A DNA stretch of 33,545 nt, taken from positions 1 to 33,545 of the forward strand of contig JAIQEZ010000049.1 of NCBI GenBank assembly GCA_020073545.1. The letters are read 5' to 3'. Under the pieces are notes generated by a model. That model was given only the letters and a program-made list of their open reading frames with translations. It had not been told where the DNA came from and did not search any database. The DNA is from Terriglobia bacterium. GTDB lineage: Bacteria; Acidobacteriota; Terriglobia; UBA7540. The translations under genes and the position numbers were made by a program. Shown in pieces: positions 1 to 8,469 of this stretch; within the stretch, counting starts at the first letter, position 1; the number at the start of each line of letters is the position of its first letter.

Positions 1-124
1 GCCACTTGTAGAGGCACCGTCGCGTCACCCCCAGCTCTTGTGCCAATTGGCCCACATCTTCGCAGGTCCTCATTCGCTCAACAGCCATCCGCTGGAACTT
101 CCGTGAGTATCGCGTCCGCTTCAC
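1..124 (-). CDS. IS3-family transposase OrfA, N-terminal part
   Basis: Translated from a GTG at 124 on the minus strand (preceded by a GAGG ribosome-binding-like sequence), the frame stays open to the window edge and gives about 41 residues. They begin VKRTRYSRKF and continue into a helix-turn-helix segment containing QLAQELGVTRRCLYKW. This is the classic N-terminal DNA-binding part of IS3-family OrfA (PF01527/HTH_Tnp type), which recognises the terminal repeats; the catalytic DDE domain is in OrfB, not seen at this end. The gene is cut by the window edge, so whether it is intact cannot be judged. An alternative is another transposase family with the same HTH, but the arginine-rich start and spacing fit IS3 best. 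Confidence 0.75.
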   Translation of the reverse strand, partial: MKRTRYSRKFQRMAVERMRTCEDVGQLAQELGVTRRCLYKW

Positions 125-189
125 TTTGCACCTCTTTCCCAGTGCAAAGTGTGCCCATCCTGACTGTCTCATTTCAAGGGTTCAGTCCA
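1..189 (-). mobile_element. IS3-family insertion sequence, one end (partial)
   Basis: The reverse strand reads from a TG-starting terminal sequence (outer end near 189) into a transposase start at 124, and the element leaves the window at base 1. The outer end, on the minus strand, begins TGGACTGAACCCTTGAAATG, which resembles the TG...CA-bounded terminal repeats of IS3-family elements. The boundary at 189 is my estimate from that pattern; the other end and any target-site duplication are outside the window. The -35 of the putative promoter of the first GH3 gene lies about 50 bp beyond this boundary, so the element sits right at the edge of the polysaccharide-degradation locus. Confidence 0.65.
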
Positions 190-238
190 TGTCATTTTAG
201 GGGCCCACTCCAGAGCCGGAAGCAAGCGTGCCACCGGA

Positions 239-267
239 TTGACAATAACAGCCTGATGGACTAATTT
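239..267 (+). promoter_or_regulatory. Putative sigma-70 promoter of the first GH3 gene
   Basis: A perfect TTGACA at 239-244 is followed after exactly 17 bases by TAATTT at 262-267, a weak -10. Transcription would start near 274, leaving a leader of about 38 bases before the ATG at 312. The -35 box is strong and the spacing ideal, but the -10 matches the consensus at only three positions, so this is a reasonable rather than firm call. Confidence 0.4.
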
Positions 268-311
268 GATGCGCGAAAATCACTGGCTTATTCGCCGAGG
301 CGGATCCCACT

Positions 312-2975
312 ATGGCAAAAACGGTAACGAGATTATTTGCTTTGGTCGTGGCGCTGGCGGGGATGGCCTGCGGCGCCGTAGCGCAGGAAGCTACCAAACC
401 TGCCTATCTGGACCCGAGCCTGCCAGCCGAGCAGCGGGCGGTGGATCTGGTACGCCGCATGACGCTCGAAGAAAAGGCCTCGCAACTGGTGAACCAGGCG
501 CGCGAGATCCCACGGCTCAAGGTTCCGGCGTACGACTGGTGGAGTGAGGCGCTGCATGGTGTCGCCGTTGATGGCACGACGGAATTTCCTGAGCCCATCG
601 GTCTTGCCGCCACCTTCGACGTGCCCGGCATTCACGAGATGGCCACCGCCATCAGCATCGAGGGACGCATTAAGCACGCGCAGGCGGAACGCGCCGGCCA
701 CAGCAACATCATGGAAGGCCTCGATTTCTGGTCGCCCAACATCAACATCTTCCGCGACCCGCGCTGGGGACGCGGGCAGGAGACTTACGGCGAGGACCCG
801 TTCCTGACCTCGCGCATGGGCGTGGCCTTTGCCACCGGGATGCAGGGCGACGATCCCCACTATTACCGCACGATCTCCACGCCGAAGCACTACGCCGTGC
901 ACAGCGGGCCCGAGCCTACCCGCCACTTCACCGACGTGGACGTCAGCAAGCACGACATGTTAGACACGTACCTGCCGGCGTTTCGCGCCACCGTCACGGA
1001 AGGCAAAGCCGGATCGGTGATGTGCGCATACAACGCCATCAACGGCGAGCCGGCCTGCGCCAGCGAGTTCCTGCTGGAGGATCAGCTACGCGGAAAGTGG
1101 GGCTTCCAGGGGTATGTGGTCTCGGATTGCGGCGCCGTCCGCGACATCTTCAGCGGCCACCGCTTCCGCACCACGCAGCCACAAGCATCGGCGATTTCGC
1201 TGGAACGCGGCATGGACAATGAATGCATCGACTTTTTTGCCAAGGTGAAGGACGACCACGATTACAGGCCGTACATCGAAGCTGTACAGCAGGGCTATCT
1301 CACTGAAAGTGCGATCGACACGGCGCTTATCCGACTCTTTACGGCGCGGATCAAGCTGGGAATGTTTGATCCGCCGGAAATGGTTCCTTACACGAAGATC
1401 GATGAGAAGGAACTCGACAGCGCTGAGCACCGTGCCATGGCTCGCAAGCTGGCGAATGAGTCCATGGTTTTGCTGAAGAACGATGGCACTCTGCCCCTCA
1501 CATCAGGAATCACAAAGATCGCGGTGGTGGGCCCGCTGGCTGATCAGACGAGGGTCCTGCTCGGAAACTACACCGGAACGCCGACGCATTCCGTCTCCGT
1601 GCTGGAAGGCCTCAAAGCCGAATTCCCGAACGCGAAGATCACGTTCGTTCCGGGAACCCAGTTCCTGCGCAACGACGGAGATCCTGTGCCGGACAGTGTG
1701 CTGACGACCGAAGATGGCAAACCCGGTCTCAAGGCGGAGTACAGCAGCTGGCAGGGAGTCACGCTGGAGCCCGGAGCGAGGCCGACACCGCTCACGAGCC
1801 GGACTGAACCGAATATCAACCTCAGCGAAAGCAATCTGCCGACGGAGGTCGCAGGGAAGAGGGCTATTGGCGTCGAGTGGACGGGTTTCCTGACGCCGCC
1901 GGATTCCGGCGACTACCTCCTCGGCATTCGCGTCGAAGGCTTTGCCAAGGTGTCGGTTGACGGCAAGACGGTCGCACAGGAGTTCAGAACCCACGGCGTC
2001 GAAGCAAAAGTCGGGCGCGTGCACCTGGAAAAGGGGCAGAAAGTCGCGCTGGCCGTCAACTACGGAAATATGGGCGGAGGCCAGCCGCGCGCGCAGCTGA
2101 TCTGGGCGAAGGTGAACAATGCCCCTTCGCCGGAAGCCGTTACGGCGGCGAAGAATGCCGACGTCGTGATTGCCGTCGTCGGGATAACCAGCCAGCTCGA
2201 AGGCGAAGAGATGCCGGTGAGCGAACCTGGTTTCCTGGGCGGAGACCGCACCAGCATTGATCTGCCCGAACCGGAAGAAGCCCTTATCAAAGCCGTCGCC
2301 GCGACCGGCAAACCCCTGGTCGTCGTGCTGATGAATGGCAGCGCGCTGGCCGTCAACTGGGCCAATGAACACACCAATGCGATTCTCGATGCGTGGTATT
2401 CCGGCGAAGAAGGCGGCGCGGCGATTGCCGAAACGCTGAGCGGGAAGAATAATCCTGCGGGTCGTTTACCGGTCACTTTCTACAAGGACATCAGCCAGCT
2501 GCCCCATTTTGAAGACTACTCAATGGAAGGCCGCACCTACCGCTACTTCCAGGGAAAGCCGCTTTATCCTTTCGGCTATGGCCTGAGTTATTCGACCTTC
2601 GCCTACAGCGATCTCACCCTGCCACAGGCAGCCGTGAATGCGGGCGATCCGGTTGGAGCGGATGTGACGGTGACCAACACGGGAAAGGTGGCGGGGGATG
2701 AAGTGGTGCAGGTTTATCTGAAATTCCCGCCCGTGAAAGGGGCGCCGCGAATAGCTCTCCGCGGATTCCAGCGCATTCACCTCGAACCGGGCGCAAGTCA
2801 GAAGGTTCATTTCGAGCTGAAGAACCGGGACTTGAGCATGGTGAAGGAGGACAGCAATCCGATCATCGCCGGCGGTGATTACACGATCAGCATCGGCGGC
2901 GGCCAGCCTGATACCGGAGCGCCGGGGGTCACCGGGCACTTCCGTGTTGAAGGCCAGATTGCCTTGCCGGAATAG
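312..2975 (+). CDS. Secreted GH3 beta-xylosidase/beta-glucosidase with PA14 insert
   Basis: An 887-residue glycoside hydrolase family 3 enzyme that removes terminal beta-linked sugars, probably xylose or arabinose, from hemicellulose oligosaccharides. The first ~25 residues form a signal peptide ending around AVAQ, so it is exported. The N-terminal barrel carries the substrate-binding KHYAVHSGPE stretch and the nucleophile Asp272 in VVSDCGAV. The second domain carries the LEGEEMPV loop (Glu630/632/633), expected to supply the acid/base. A PA14-like insert lies at about residues 460-600 (GLKAEY, TGFLTPPDSGDY). A fibronectin-III-like tail ends the protein. SDCGAV and the short barrel motifs resemble plant/bacterial beta-xylosidases more than classic beta-glucosidases, but GH3 specificity cannot be read reliably from sequence. 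It is convergent with the esterase gene ending at 3110. A paralogue lies at 14039-16768. Confidence 0.92.
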   Translation: MAKTVTRLFALVVALAGMACGAVAQEATKPAYLDPSLPAEQRAVDLVRRMTLEEKASQLVNQAREIPRLKVPAYDWWSEALHGVAVDGTTEFPEPIGLAATFDVPGIHEMATAISIEGRIKHAQAERAGHSNIMEGLDFWSPNINIFRDPRWGRGQETYGEDPFLTSRMGVAFATGMQGDDPHYYRTISTPKHYAVHSGPEPTRHFTDVDVSKHDMLDTYLPAFRATVTEGKAGSVMCAYNAINGEPACASEFLLEDQLRGKWGFQGYVVSDCGAVRDIFSGHRFRTTQPQASAISLERGMDNECIDFFAKVKDDHDYRPYIEAVQQGYLTESAIDTALIRLFTARIKLGMFDPPEMVPYTKIDEKELDSAEHRAMARKLANESMVLLKNDGTLPLTSGITKIAVVGPLADQTRVLLGNYTGTPTHSVSVLEGLKAEFPNAKITFVPGTQFLRNDGDPVPDSVLTTEDGKPGLKAEYSSWQGVTLEPGARPTPLTSRTEPNINLSESNLPTEVAGKRAIGVEWTGFLTPPDSGDYLLGIRVEGFAKVSVDGKTVAQEFRTHGVEAKVGRVHLEKGQKVALAVNYGNMGGGQPRAQLIWAKVNNAPSPEAVTAAKNADVVIAVVGITSQLEGEEMPVSEPGFLGGDRTSIDLPEPEEALIKAVAATGKPLVVVLMNGSALAVNWANEHTNAILDAWYSGEEGGAAIAETLSGKNNPAGRLPVTFYKDISQLPHFEDYSMEGRTYRYFQGKPLYPFGYGLSYSTFAYSDLTLPQAAVNAGDPVGADVTVTNTGKVAGDEVVQVYLKFPPVKGAPRIALRGFQRIHLEPGASQKVHFELKNRDLSMVKEDSNPIIAGGDYTISIGGGQPDTGAPGVTGHFRVEGQIALPE

Positions 2976-2984
2976 CGGGTGTCC

Positions 2985-3074
2985 GGTTCCGCGAAGACAG
3001 GAACCATCAGCGAAAGGTAAGCGCGCGGAGCGGCAGATCATGACCGAACTAACAGCGCGCGCTCCGGTGCGCGC
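2985..3074. terminator. Possible bidirectional terminator hairpins between convergent genes
   Basis: Two inverted repeats lie between the stops of the GH3 gene (2975) and the convergent esterase (3110). GGTTCC...GGAACC spans 2985-3005 with a 9-base loop, and GCGCGC...GCGCGC spans 3055-3074 with an 8-base loop. Neither is followed by a T-run, so they are not textbook Rho-independent terminators. Their position between convergent genes is the main support. Confidence 0.3.
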
Positions 3075-3109
3075 ACATACCGCTGTTACCGGACGAAAAG
3101 ACGAAGCGC

Positions 3110-4207
3110 TCACTTGCAGTTTTCCGTCGCACACAGATTCCGGCTGAAGAACGGGATCACGTGGTCCTTAAAACGGTAGGCGACGGCGCTGGTGTGGGTG
3201 CCGTGGTAAATCTCAAAGCTGTTGGCAATGCCATAGGTGTCGAGGACATCGTGCAGTTTGGTCGTGTCGAATCGTAAACCATCCTGGTCGCCCACATCGA
3301 TCGCAATGGCGCGATACTGGCGCAAATTGTCGATGTATTGGTCGATGAATGCCAAAGGTGCATTGGCCGCCCACTTGGCAATCACATCGGGCTGGGGCTC
3401 ACCAACTTTTCTGGGCAGGTCAAGATAGAGCGGCGGATTCTTCGGGTCGGGCGACCACGCCGCGGCTGAGGCGAGCTGAGCGCGGGCGAAGAACGACAAG
3501 CCAGCCGCGTCGGCAGGAGTCTTTACCGATTCCAATTCCTTCTCTTCCGATGCCATAGCCTTCTGCCTGGCTGGATTTGCCGGCCTGGAGCCCATCGGCG
3601 AGAGGCAACAGGGACTCATGATATAGAGATTGCTGAACACGTCAGGATGTTTCATTCCAATGCGAGCGGCGCCATAACCGCCCATGGAATGGCCTACCAG
3701 GCCCCGGCTCACGCGGTTAGGAATCGTGCGGTAGTGCGCGTCAATATAGGTGACCACATCGTGGGCGATGAACCGCTCAAAATCACCCGTGGTGACGGAG
3801 CTCGAATACATCGAGCCGCCGTACACGGTCTTCGAGTCGGGCAGCACAACAATCATTTCTTGGCTACCCTTGGCGAAAGCGCCTTCTATGGTTTGCGGCA
3901 CATGGATCTCATGGGTCCATTGCTCGGCGCCGATGGAAAATCCGTGCAAGGCATATACGACGGGGTAGCGCAGGTGCTTCTCCTTGGTGTAGCTGGGCGG
4001 CAAGAACACGATGACGTCGCGATCGACCGCATCCCCTTCCAGATTGCCTTCCAGCGCTTCACCGTGGATTTTGATGTGCTCCACCGTCACAGGCTTCGCA
4101 CCGGGAACACCCGGAGGCACTTCGGTCTGCACTTGCGCCGCAAGCCGAGGCCCTAGAGCAACGCCCATCGCCAGCGTCGTTACACAAAGCAATCTCGTTG
4201 TTATCAT
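3110..4207 (-). CDS. Secreted esterase of the CE1/esterase D type
   Basis: A 365-residue alpha/beta-hydrolase of the putative esterase family (PF00756), the fold of feruloyl and acetyl-xylan esterases of CE1. It likely removes acyl or feruloyl groups from polysaccharide side chains or oligosaccharides. The start is placed at the ATG at 4207, where GGAG lies about 8 bases upstream; a GTG 21 bases further out gives an extension that overlaps this ribosome-binding site. Residues 1-24 form a signal peptide ending near RLAAQ. The nucleophile elbow GHSMGGYG places the catalytic Ser at about residue 174. The C-terminal HGTHTSAVAYRFKDH segment carries candidate catalytic histidines. It follows the GH95 gene on the same strand after 63 bases and is probably the last gene of that transcription unit. 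The exact ester substrate cannot be told. Confidence 0.85.
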   Translation of the reverse strand: MITTRLLCVTTLAMGVALGPRLAAQVQTEVPPGVPGAKPVTVEHIKIHGEALEGNLEGDAVDRDVIVFLPPSYTKEKHLRYPVVYALHGFSIGAEQWTHEIHVPQTIEGAFAKGSQEMIVVLPDSKTVYGGSMYSSSVTTGDFERFIAHDVVTYIDAHYRTIPNRVSRGLVGHSMGGYGAARIGMKHPDVFSNLYIMSPCCLSPMGSRPANPARQKAMASEEKELESVKTPADAAGLSFFARAQLASAAAWSPDPKNPPLYLDLPRKVGEPQPDVIAKWAANAPLAFIDQYIDNLRQYRAIAIDVGDQDGLRFDTTKLHDVLDTYGIANSFEIYHGTHTSAVAYRFKDHVIPFFSRNLCATENCK

Positions 4208-4270
4208 CGACGTTCTCTCCTTAAACACCCTTCTACAAAAAGCCTATAAACAGCACCTATTGGAACCGGC

Positions 4271-6643
4271 TCAATGACCGATTCTGCGAAGAGTGCTATC
4301 CAGCAAAATGGGCTTGCCAGGTTCGATCTGAACCTCGGTCGACTCGTCGCCGTAAATTAACCGGTATTTCACCGCATGATCGGATTGCAGCCTGAGCTCA
4401 GTGAGTCGACCTTCCTTCCAGGTGATGTCCAGCTTGCCGCCGCCCCGCACACGCACTCCCTTCGAGCTTCCGCTTGGCCATTGACGCGGGAGGGCAGGCA
4501 AGACGCTGATTTCGCTGTCAGTGCTCTGCACCAGCAACTCAGTAATCGCGGCCGGACCGCCCAGATTGCCGTCGATTTGAAAGGGCGGACACAGATCGAA
4601 CATGTTGGGCAGTGTGTTCTTCGTGATCAGCAGTCTCAGGTTGGCATAAGCGTGCTCCGGGTTTTGAAGCCGCGCCCAAAGCGCCGCCCTCCATACCTCC
4701 GACCATCCGGTACCGCCGTCACCCCGCAGTTCGAGAGTCTTCTTGGCGGCAGCCGCAACCTCGGGGGTGGTTTTGAGGCGGATGTCATGCCCCGGATAAA
4801 GCGAGTACAGATGCGACACATGCCGGTGCGCCGGCTCAACTTCGGGATAATCCCCAATCCATTCCCGCAGTTCCCCCCGCTTGCCGATTTGCAGCGGTGG
4901 CAAGCGCTTTTGGGTCCGAACCAGTTCAGACCGGAACTCGGCGTCTGTTCCAAGGATTTCGGCAGCACGCCGGCAATTCTCAAAGAGCTCTCGAATGAGC
5001 TCGATATCCATCGTGGGCGCGTACGTCAGATGCTCAGGCTTACCGTTCAGAATGTATTGGTTTTCCGGCGAAGTTGACGGATTCGTGACCAGACGGCCTT
5101 CAAAGGGTGTTCCGGCCGGCGCTTCCACCAGAAAGCTGAGTACAAACTCGGCGGCCCCTTTCATCACCGGATACGCCTGCTGCCGCAGGAATTCCCGATC
5201 GCCACTGAATTCGTAGTGGTCCCACATCCGGTTTGCCAGCCACACCTCCCCCATTGGCCAGATACCCCAGGAACCGTCAACAGGTGCGGTTGCGCGCCAA
5301 AGGTCGGTGTTATGGTGCAGGACCCATCCCCCGCTGTGGTACTGCACGCGGGCGGTTTCGGCGCCGGTGACCTGCAGATCGTGGATCAACCTCCACAGAG
5401 GTTCTTCCGTCTCCCAGAGATCGCCGGTATCAGCCTGCCAATAGTTCATTTCCAGGTTAATATTCGTCGTCCACTTGCTGCCCCATGCCGGATTCAGATC
5501 CTCGTTCCAGATTCCCTGCAGATTCGCGGGCTGACCTCCGGGCCGGGAAGACGAGATCAGCAAATAGCGGCCGAACTCAAAATAAAGCGCGAGAAGGCTG
5601 GGATCGTCATTTGCAGCAAAACTGGTGATGCGGCGGTCCGTTGTCTCGGTGGGATGGTCCTGTCCAAGTCGCAGTTGAACCCGCGAAAACAAGCTCTGAA
5701 AGTCATCTACGTGCCTCCGCCGCAGGTGTTCGTATGGCATCTTCGACGCCCGGCGAACATAGCCCTGGGCAGCGCTCGGAGGATCACCATCGATATCGTG
5801 GTAATTCCTGAAACTTGTTGCATTGCTGAAGAGGATCGTAACCGCGTTGGCGCCGGAGATTTGCAGACGCTCTCCGGCACCGCGAACCGAGCCGCCCTCG
5901 ATCAACACCTTGAGGACTGCGGCAAACCGCATGCCAGGCTCATCCCAGGAGCCAGTCCACGACCATGGTGAATTCTTCCGTGGCTGGATTTGACCGGTTA
6001 ACTGCCGGGCATCGTTCGCGATGCCTTCGACTTGTGTTTCGGGCTGGGGAGAATCCAATCCAACTGTGAACGCGATCTGACCTGGCCGACTCGCCGTGAT
6101 TCGAACGACCAGAACCTGGTCCGGATACGAAACAAAGACTTCACGCCGATAGCGGGTTGAGCCTGCCTTATAGGTCGTCTCGGCAATCGCATCGTCGAGG
6201 TGGAGTTCGCGAAGGTAATCTGTCACCGCGCCCTGACCCGGAAAGTGCAGACGCACATCACAAAAGGGCTGGTATGGCATGAGCAGCTTCGGTTGGCCCA
6301 TGAGGTTTTCCGAAAGCTTCTCAGCCTCGTCCACCTTGCCCGCGAAGATCAGTTGTCGAACCTCCGCAAGATAGGTGTACGCATCCGGATTCGCGTAGTT
6401 GTGGGGCCCTCCACCCCAGAGGGTGCTCTCGTTGATCTGAAGGCGCTCATCTTCCGTCCCGCCAAAGACCATCGCGCCAATACGCCCGTTGCCAAGCGGC
6501 AAGGCCTCGGTCCATTTTGCTGCGGGTTTGTCGTATGTCAGTTTGAGATCGGATTCGGCTGCTGCAGCCGCCGCGCTCAGTGCGGTCGCAGCCACGACAA
6601 GCAAAGCTAACCTGACTCCGAAACTCATTCGCCGTTTTAGCAC
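4271..6643 (-). CDS. Secreted GH95 alpha-L-fucosidase (or alpha-L-galactosidase)
   Basis: A 790-residue member of glycoside hydrolase family 95, which cleaves alpha-1,2-linked L-fucose, or alpha-L-galactose, by inversion. Targets in plants would be xyloglucan or rhamnogalacturonan-II side chains. I place the start at the GTG at 6643: GGAGG at 6650-6654 has a 6-base spacer, whereas the longest ORF start has no such site. A hydrophobic alanine-rich signal peptide covers about residues 7-29. The N-terminal beta-sandwich runs to about residue 290, followed by the (alpha/alpha)6 barrel and a C-terminal beta domain. Expected catalytic residues are visible by analogy to bifidobacterial AfcA: Asn394 and Asn396 in TTNINLEMNYW, Glu527 in STSPEN and Asp691 in FQIDGNLGG. 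A near-copy of its last ~185 residues is found as a broken gene at 11693-12255. Confidence 0.92.
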   Translation of the reverse strand: MLKRRMSFGVRLALLVVAATALSAAAAAAESDLKLTYDKPAAKWTEALPLGNGRIGAMVFGGTEDERLQINESTLWGGGPHNYANPDAYTYLAEVRQLIFAGKVDEAEKLSENLMGQPKLLMPYQPFCDVRLHFPGQGAVTDYLRELHLDDAIAETTYKAGSTRYRREVFVSYPDQVLVVRITASRPGQIAFTVGLDSPQPETQVEGIANDARQLTGQIQPRKNSPWSWTGSWDEPGMRFAAVLKVLIEGGSVRGAGERLQISGANAVTILFSNATSFRNYHDIDGDPPSAAQGYVRRASKMPYEHLRRRHVDDFQSLFSRVQLRLGQDHPTETTDRRITSFAANDDPSLLALYFEFGRYLLISSSRPGGQPANLQGIWNEDLNPAWGSKWTTNINLEMNYWQADTGDLWETEEPLWRLIHDLQVTGAETARVQYHSGGWVLHHNTDLWRATAPVDGSWGIWPMGEVWLANRMWDHYEFSGDREFLRQQAYPVMKGAAEFVLSFLVEAPAGTPFEGRLVTNPSTSPENQYILNGKPEHLTYAPTMDIELIRELFENCRRAAEILGTDAEFRSELVRTQKRLPPLQIGKRGELREWIGDYPEVEPAHRHVSHLYSLYPGHDIRLKTTPEVAAAAKKTLELRGDGGTGWSEVWRAALWARLQNPEHAYANLRLLITKNTLPNMFDLCPPFQIDGNLGGPAAITELLVQSTDSEISVLPALPRQWPSGSSKGVRVRGGGKLDITWKEGRLTELRLQSDHAVKYRLIYGDESTEVQIEPGKPILLDSTLRRIGH

Positions 6644-6728
6644 TTCGCACCTCCGCAATGAGTCGCCCGCGCCGAGTGGCCAAGACATGGGAAGCACGTA
6701 TCGCCCCTCTCCAGTGAGCCAGGGCCGA

Positions 6729-8105
6729 CTATTGAAAGCGCGTATTTTCAGATTTGACCGGCACGACCGCGCTCGTATCCCACGGCTCCGCCAATTCGAG
6801 CTTGATTATGGTATCGACCGTATCCGCTGCGACAGGAGGCACTTTGAGTGCAATGCTTTTGTCGTCCTGACTGTAAGAAACAGAGTTCCTGTTAAGTTCG
6901 GTAACTTTCACTACAGGCGTGGGTAAGGTTGGAAGTACAAGGGTTCCACTCTCCGGAATCTTCAGAACGTGCACATATAGGTAATTCCCTCTGTGTGTGG
7001 AAACGCCATACCCTCCGGGAAGCCACGGACCGCCACGCGTCCCATAGATACTTTCGCCGTTCTGTTTGAGCCACTCGCCGAGTTCGTGCAAGCGTTCCGC
7101 TTGGCTGAGCTCAATCTCGCCATCGGGCTGGGGTCCAACATTTAGGAGAAAATTGCCGTCCCGCCCTGCTGCGCCGATCAGGAGCCGAAGAATTCGGTCT
7201 AATGGCTTCACCTTCGCGCCTGCTTGATAACCCCATGCCGCCTCGACAATCGTCGTGCACAGCTCCCAGGGCGTCTGATTGTCGAATTTTCCCAGTGCAC
7301 CATCTCCTTCGCGGGAACGGAAGTCCGCCGGTGCGTCCGTGCGATCGTTGATCACGATGTTGGGCTGCTTTTCGCGGAGGTAGTCAACAACCTGGTCATC
7401 CTGCCAATCGAATTTTCCGGTGTAGGGCTGGTCTGCGCGACGAGCGTACCAATGGCCGTTGAATTGAACGCCCCCGAATCCCAGCCATTCGTTGCCGCCG
7501 CCGTCAAACCACAGTATGTCCAGCTTGCCGTAATGAGTAGCGAGTTCCGATATTTGACGGCGATATTGCCCCCTGAGCGCAATCGCGCTGTCCATATAGA
7601 GGTCGGGAAAAAAGAAACCCGGAAACCGCCAATCTAAAGGCGAATAGTAAAGACCAACACCGAGTCCCGCACTGCGCACCGCTTTCACATAATCGGCAAC
7701 AAAATCATGGTGTGCTGCGGATTTTACAGCAGTGAAGTCGCTGCCCGGGTCGTCGAACAAAGCGAAGCCATCATGGTGACGCGCGGTCAAAACTACGTAC
7801 TTCATGCCGGCGTCTTTTGCGGTCTGCGCCCATTTCTCTGCACTGAAATGCTCGGGATGGAACTGGGCCATCAGCTTGGCGTATTCCGTGGCTGGTATCT
7901 GTTCGGCCCACTGGACCCACTCTCCACGGCCAGGGATTGAATAAACGCCCCAGTGTATGAACAGCCCGACGCGCGCGTCTTTCCACCACTGAATCCGGTT
8001 CTGGGCATTGGGGTCGGTCGCGAGCGGGGCCCATTGCGCCGTTAGCTGGGGTGTAGGAAGCGGAAGGAGAACGACTATCGCGAATACTTTAGCGAGTCTT
8101 GTCAT
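6729..8105 (-). CDS. Secreted GH29 alpha-L-fucosidase
   Basis: A 458-residue glycoside hydrolase family 29 enzyme that releases alpha-linked L-fucose with retention. The start ATG follows AGGA with a suitable gap, and residues 1-24 form a signal peptide ending near LTAQ. Family signatures run in order: WWKDARVGLFIHWGVYS near residues 40-55, the LTARHHDGFALF histidine pair near 105-117, and the nucleophile Asp201 in ILWFDGG. GRDGNFLLNVGPQPDG, typical of the end of the barrel, is followed by a C-terminal beta-sandwich. At about 460 residues it has the normal length of the family. It sits 85 bases upstream of the GH95 gene on the same strand, so two unrelated fucosidase families are probably co-expressed. 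The acid/base of GH29 varies by subfamily and I cannot assign it. Confidence 0.93.
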   Translation of the reverse strand: MTRLAKVFAIVVLLPLPTPQLTAQWAPLATDPNAQNRIQWWKDARVGLFIHWGVYSIPGRGEWVQWAEQIPATEYAKLMAQFHPEHFSAEKWAQTAKDAGMKYVVLTARHHDGFALFDDPGSDFTAVKSAAHHDFVADYVKAVRSAGLGVGLYYSPLDWRFPGFFFPDLYMDSAIALRGQYRRQISELATHYGKLDILWFDGGGNEWLGFGGVQFNGHWYARRADQPYTGKFDWQDDQVVDYLREKQPNIVINDRTDAPADFRSREGDGALGKFDNQTPWELCTTIVEAAWGYQAGAKVKPLDRILRLLIGAAGRDGNFLLNVGPQPDGEIELSQAERLHELGEWLKQNGESIYGTRGGPWLPGGYGVSTHRGNYLYVHVLKIPESGTLVLPTLPTPVVKVTELNRNSVSYSQDDKSIALKVPPVAADTVDTIIKLELAEPWDTSAVVPVKSENTRFQ

Positions 8106-8191
8106 CGTGTTTCCTGCGAAATTTGCTTGAGAGCTGCGTTATCTATCTACGATCTGGTTACCATCCTCCGCCCGTATTCAGGCCAGACGAA

Positions 8192-8386
8192 CTACTGCAC
8201 TGCGAATGAATAAATGGCAACGCTCAAGGGCGGCACGGACATCGTATCGGATACGGGTGTCAGTTCCTGCTCTTGCACCTCAACTCCTGGCTTTTGTCCC
8301 ACGGTGATCGGACGGTATTCTGCCTCCTGTTGCGAGCGCGGACACAACGGTCGCGTTCTTAACTTAGAAAACTGGCTTGCGCTCAC
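8192..8386 (-). pseudogene. Possible 3' remnant of a glycosidase gene
   Basis: The 364 bases between the GH51 and GH29 genes hold no complete gene. A minus-strand frame ends with VPPLSVAIYSFAVQ and a stop at 8192. That hydrophobic beta-strand ending resembles the last strand of the C-terminal beta-sandwich in many GH51 or GH30-type enzymes. About 65 codons are open but have no clear start or catalytic motif. It could be the tail of a deleted hydrolase gene or a chance ORF. Confidence 0.22.
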
Positions 8387-8469
8387 AACCTCCTGGCCTT
8401 GTCAATGAGACCACGAGAGGACCTGCGACCTAGCCTCTACGTTTACAGATCCTGACGTGCGGTCTTGTG

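Noticed and set aside
333-953. Long minus-strand open frame opposite the first GH3 gene
   Set aside because: It lies entirely inside a clear GH3 gene, has no family motifs and is explained by GC-rich antisense codon use.
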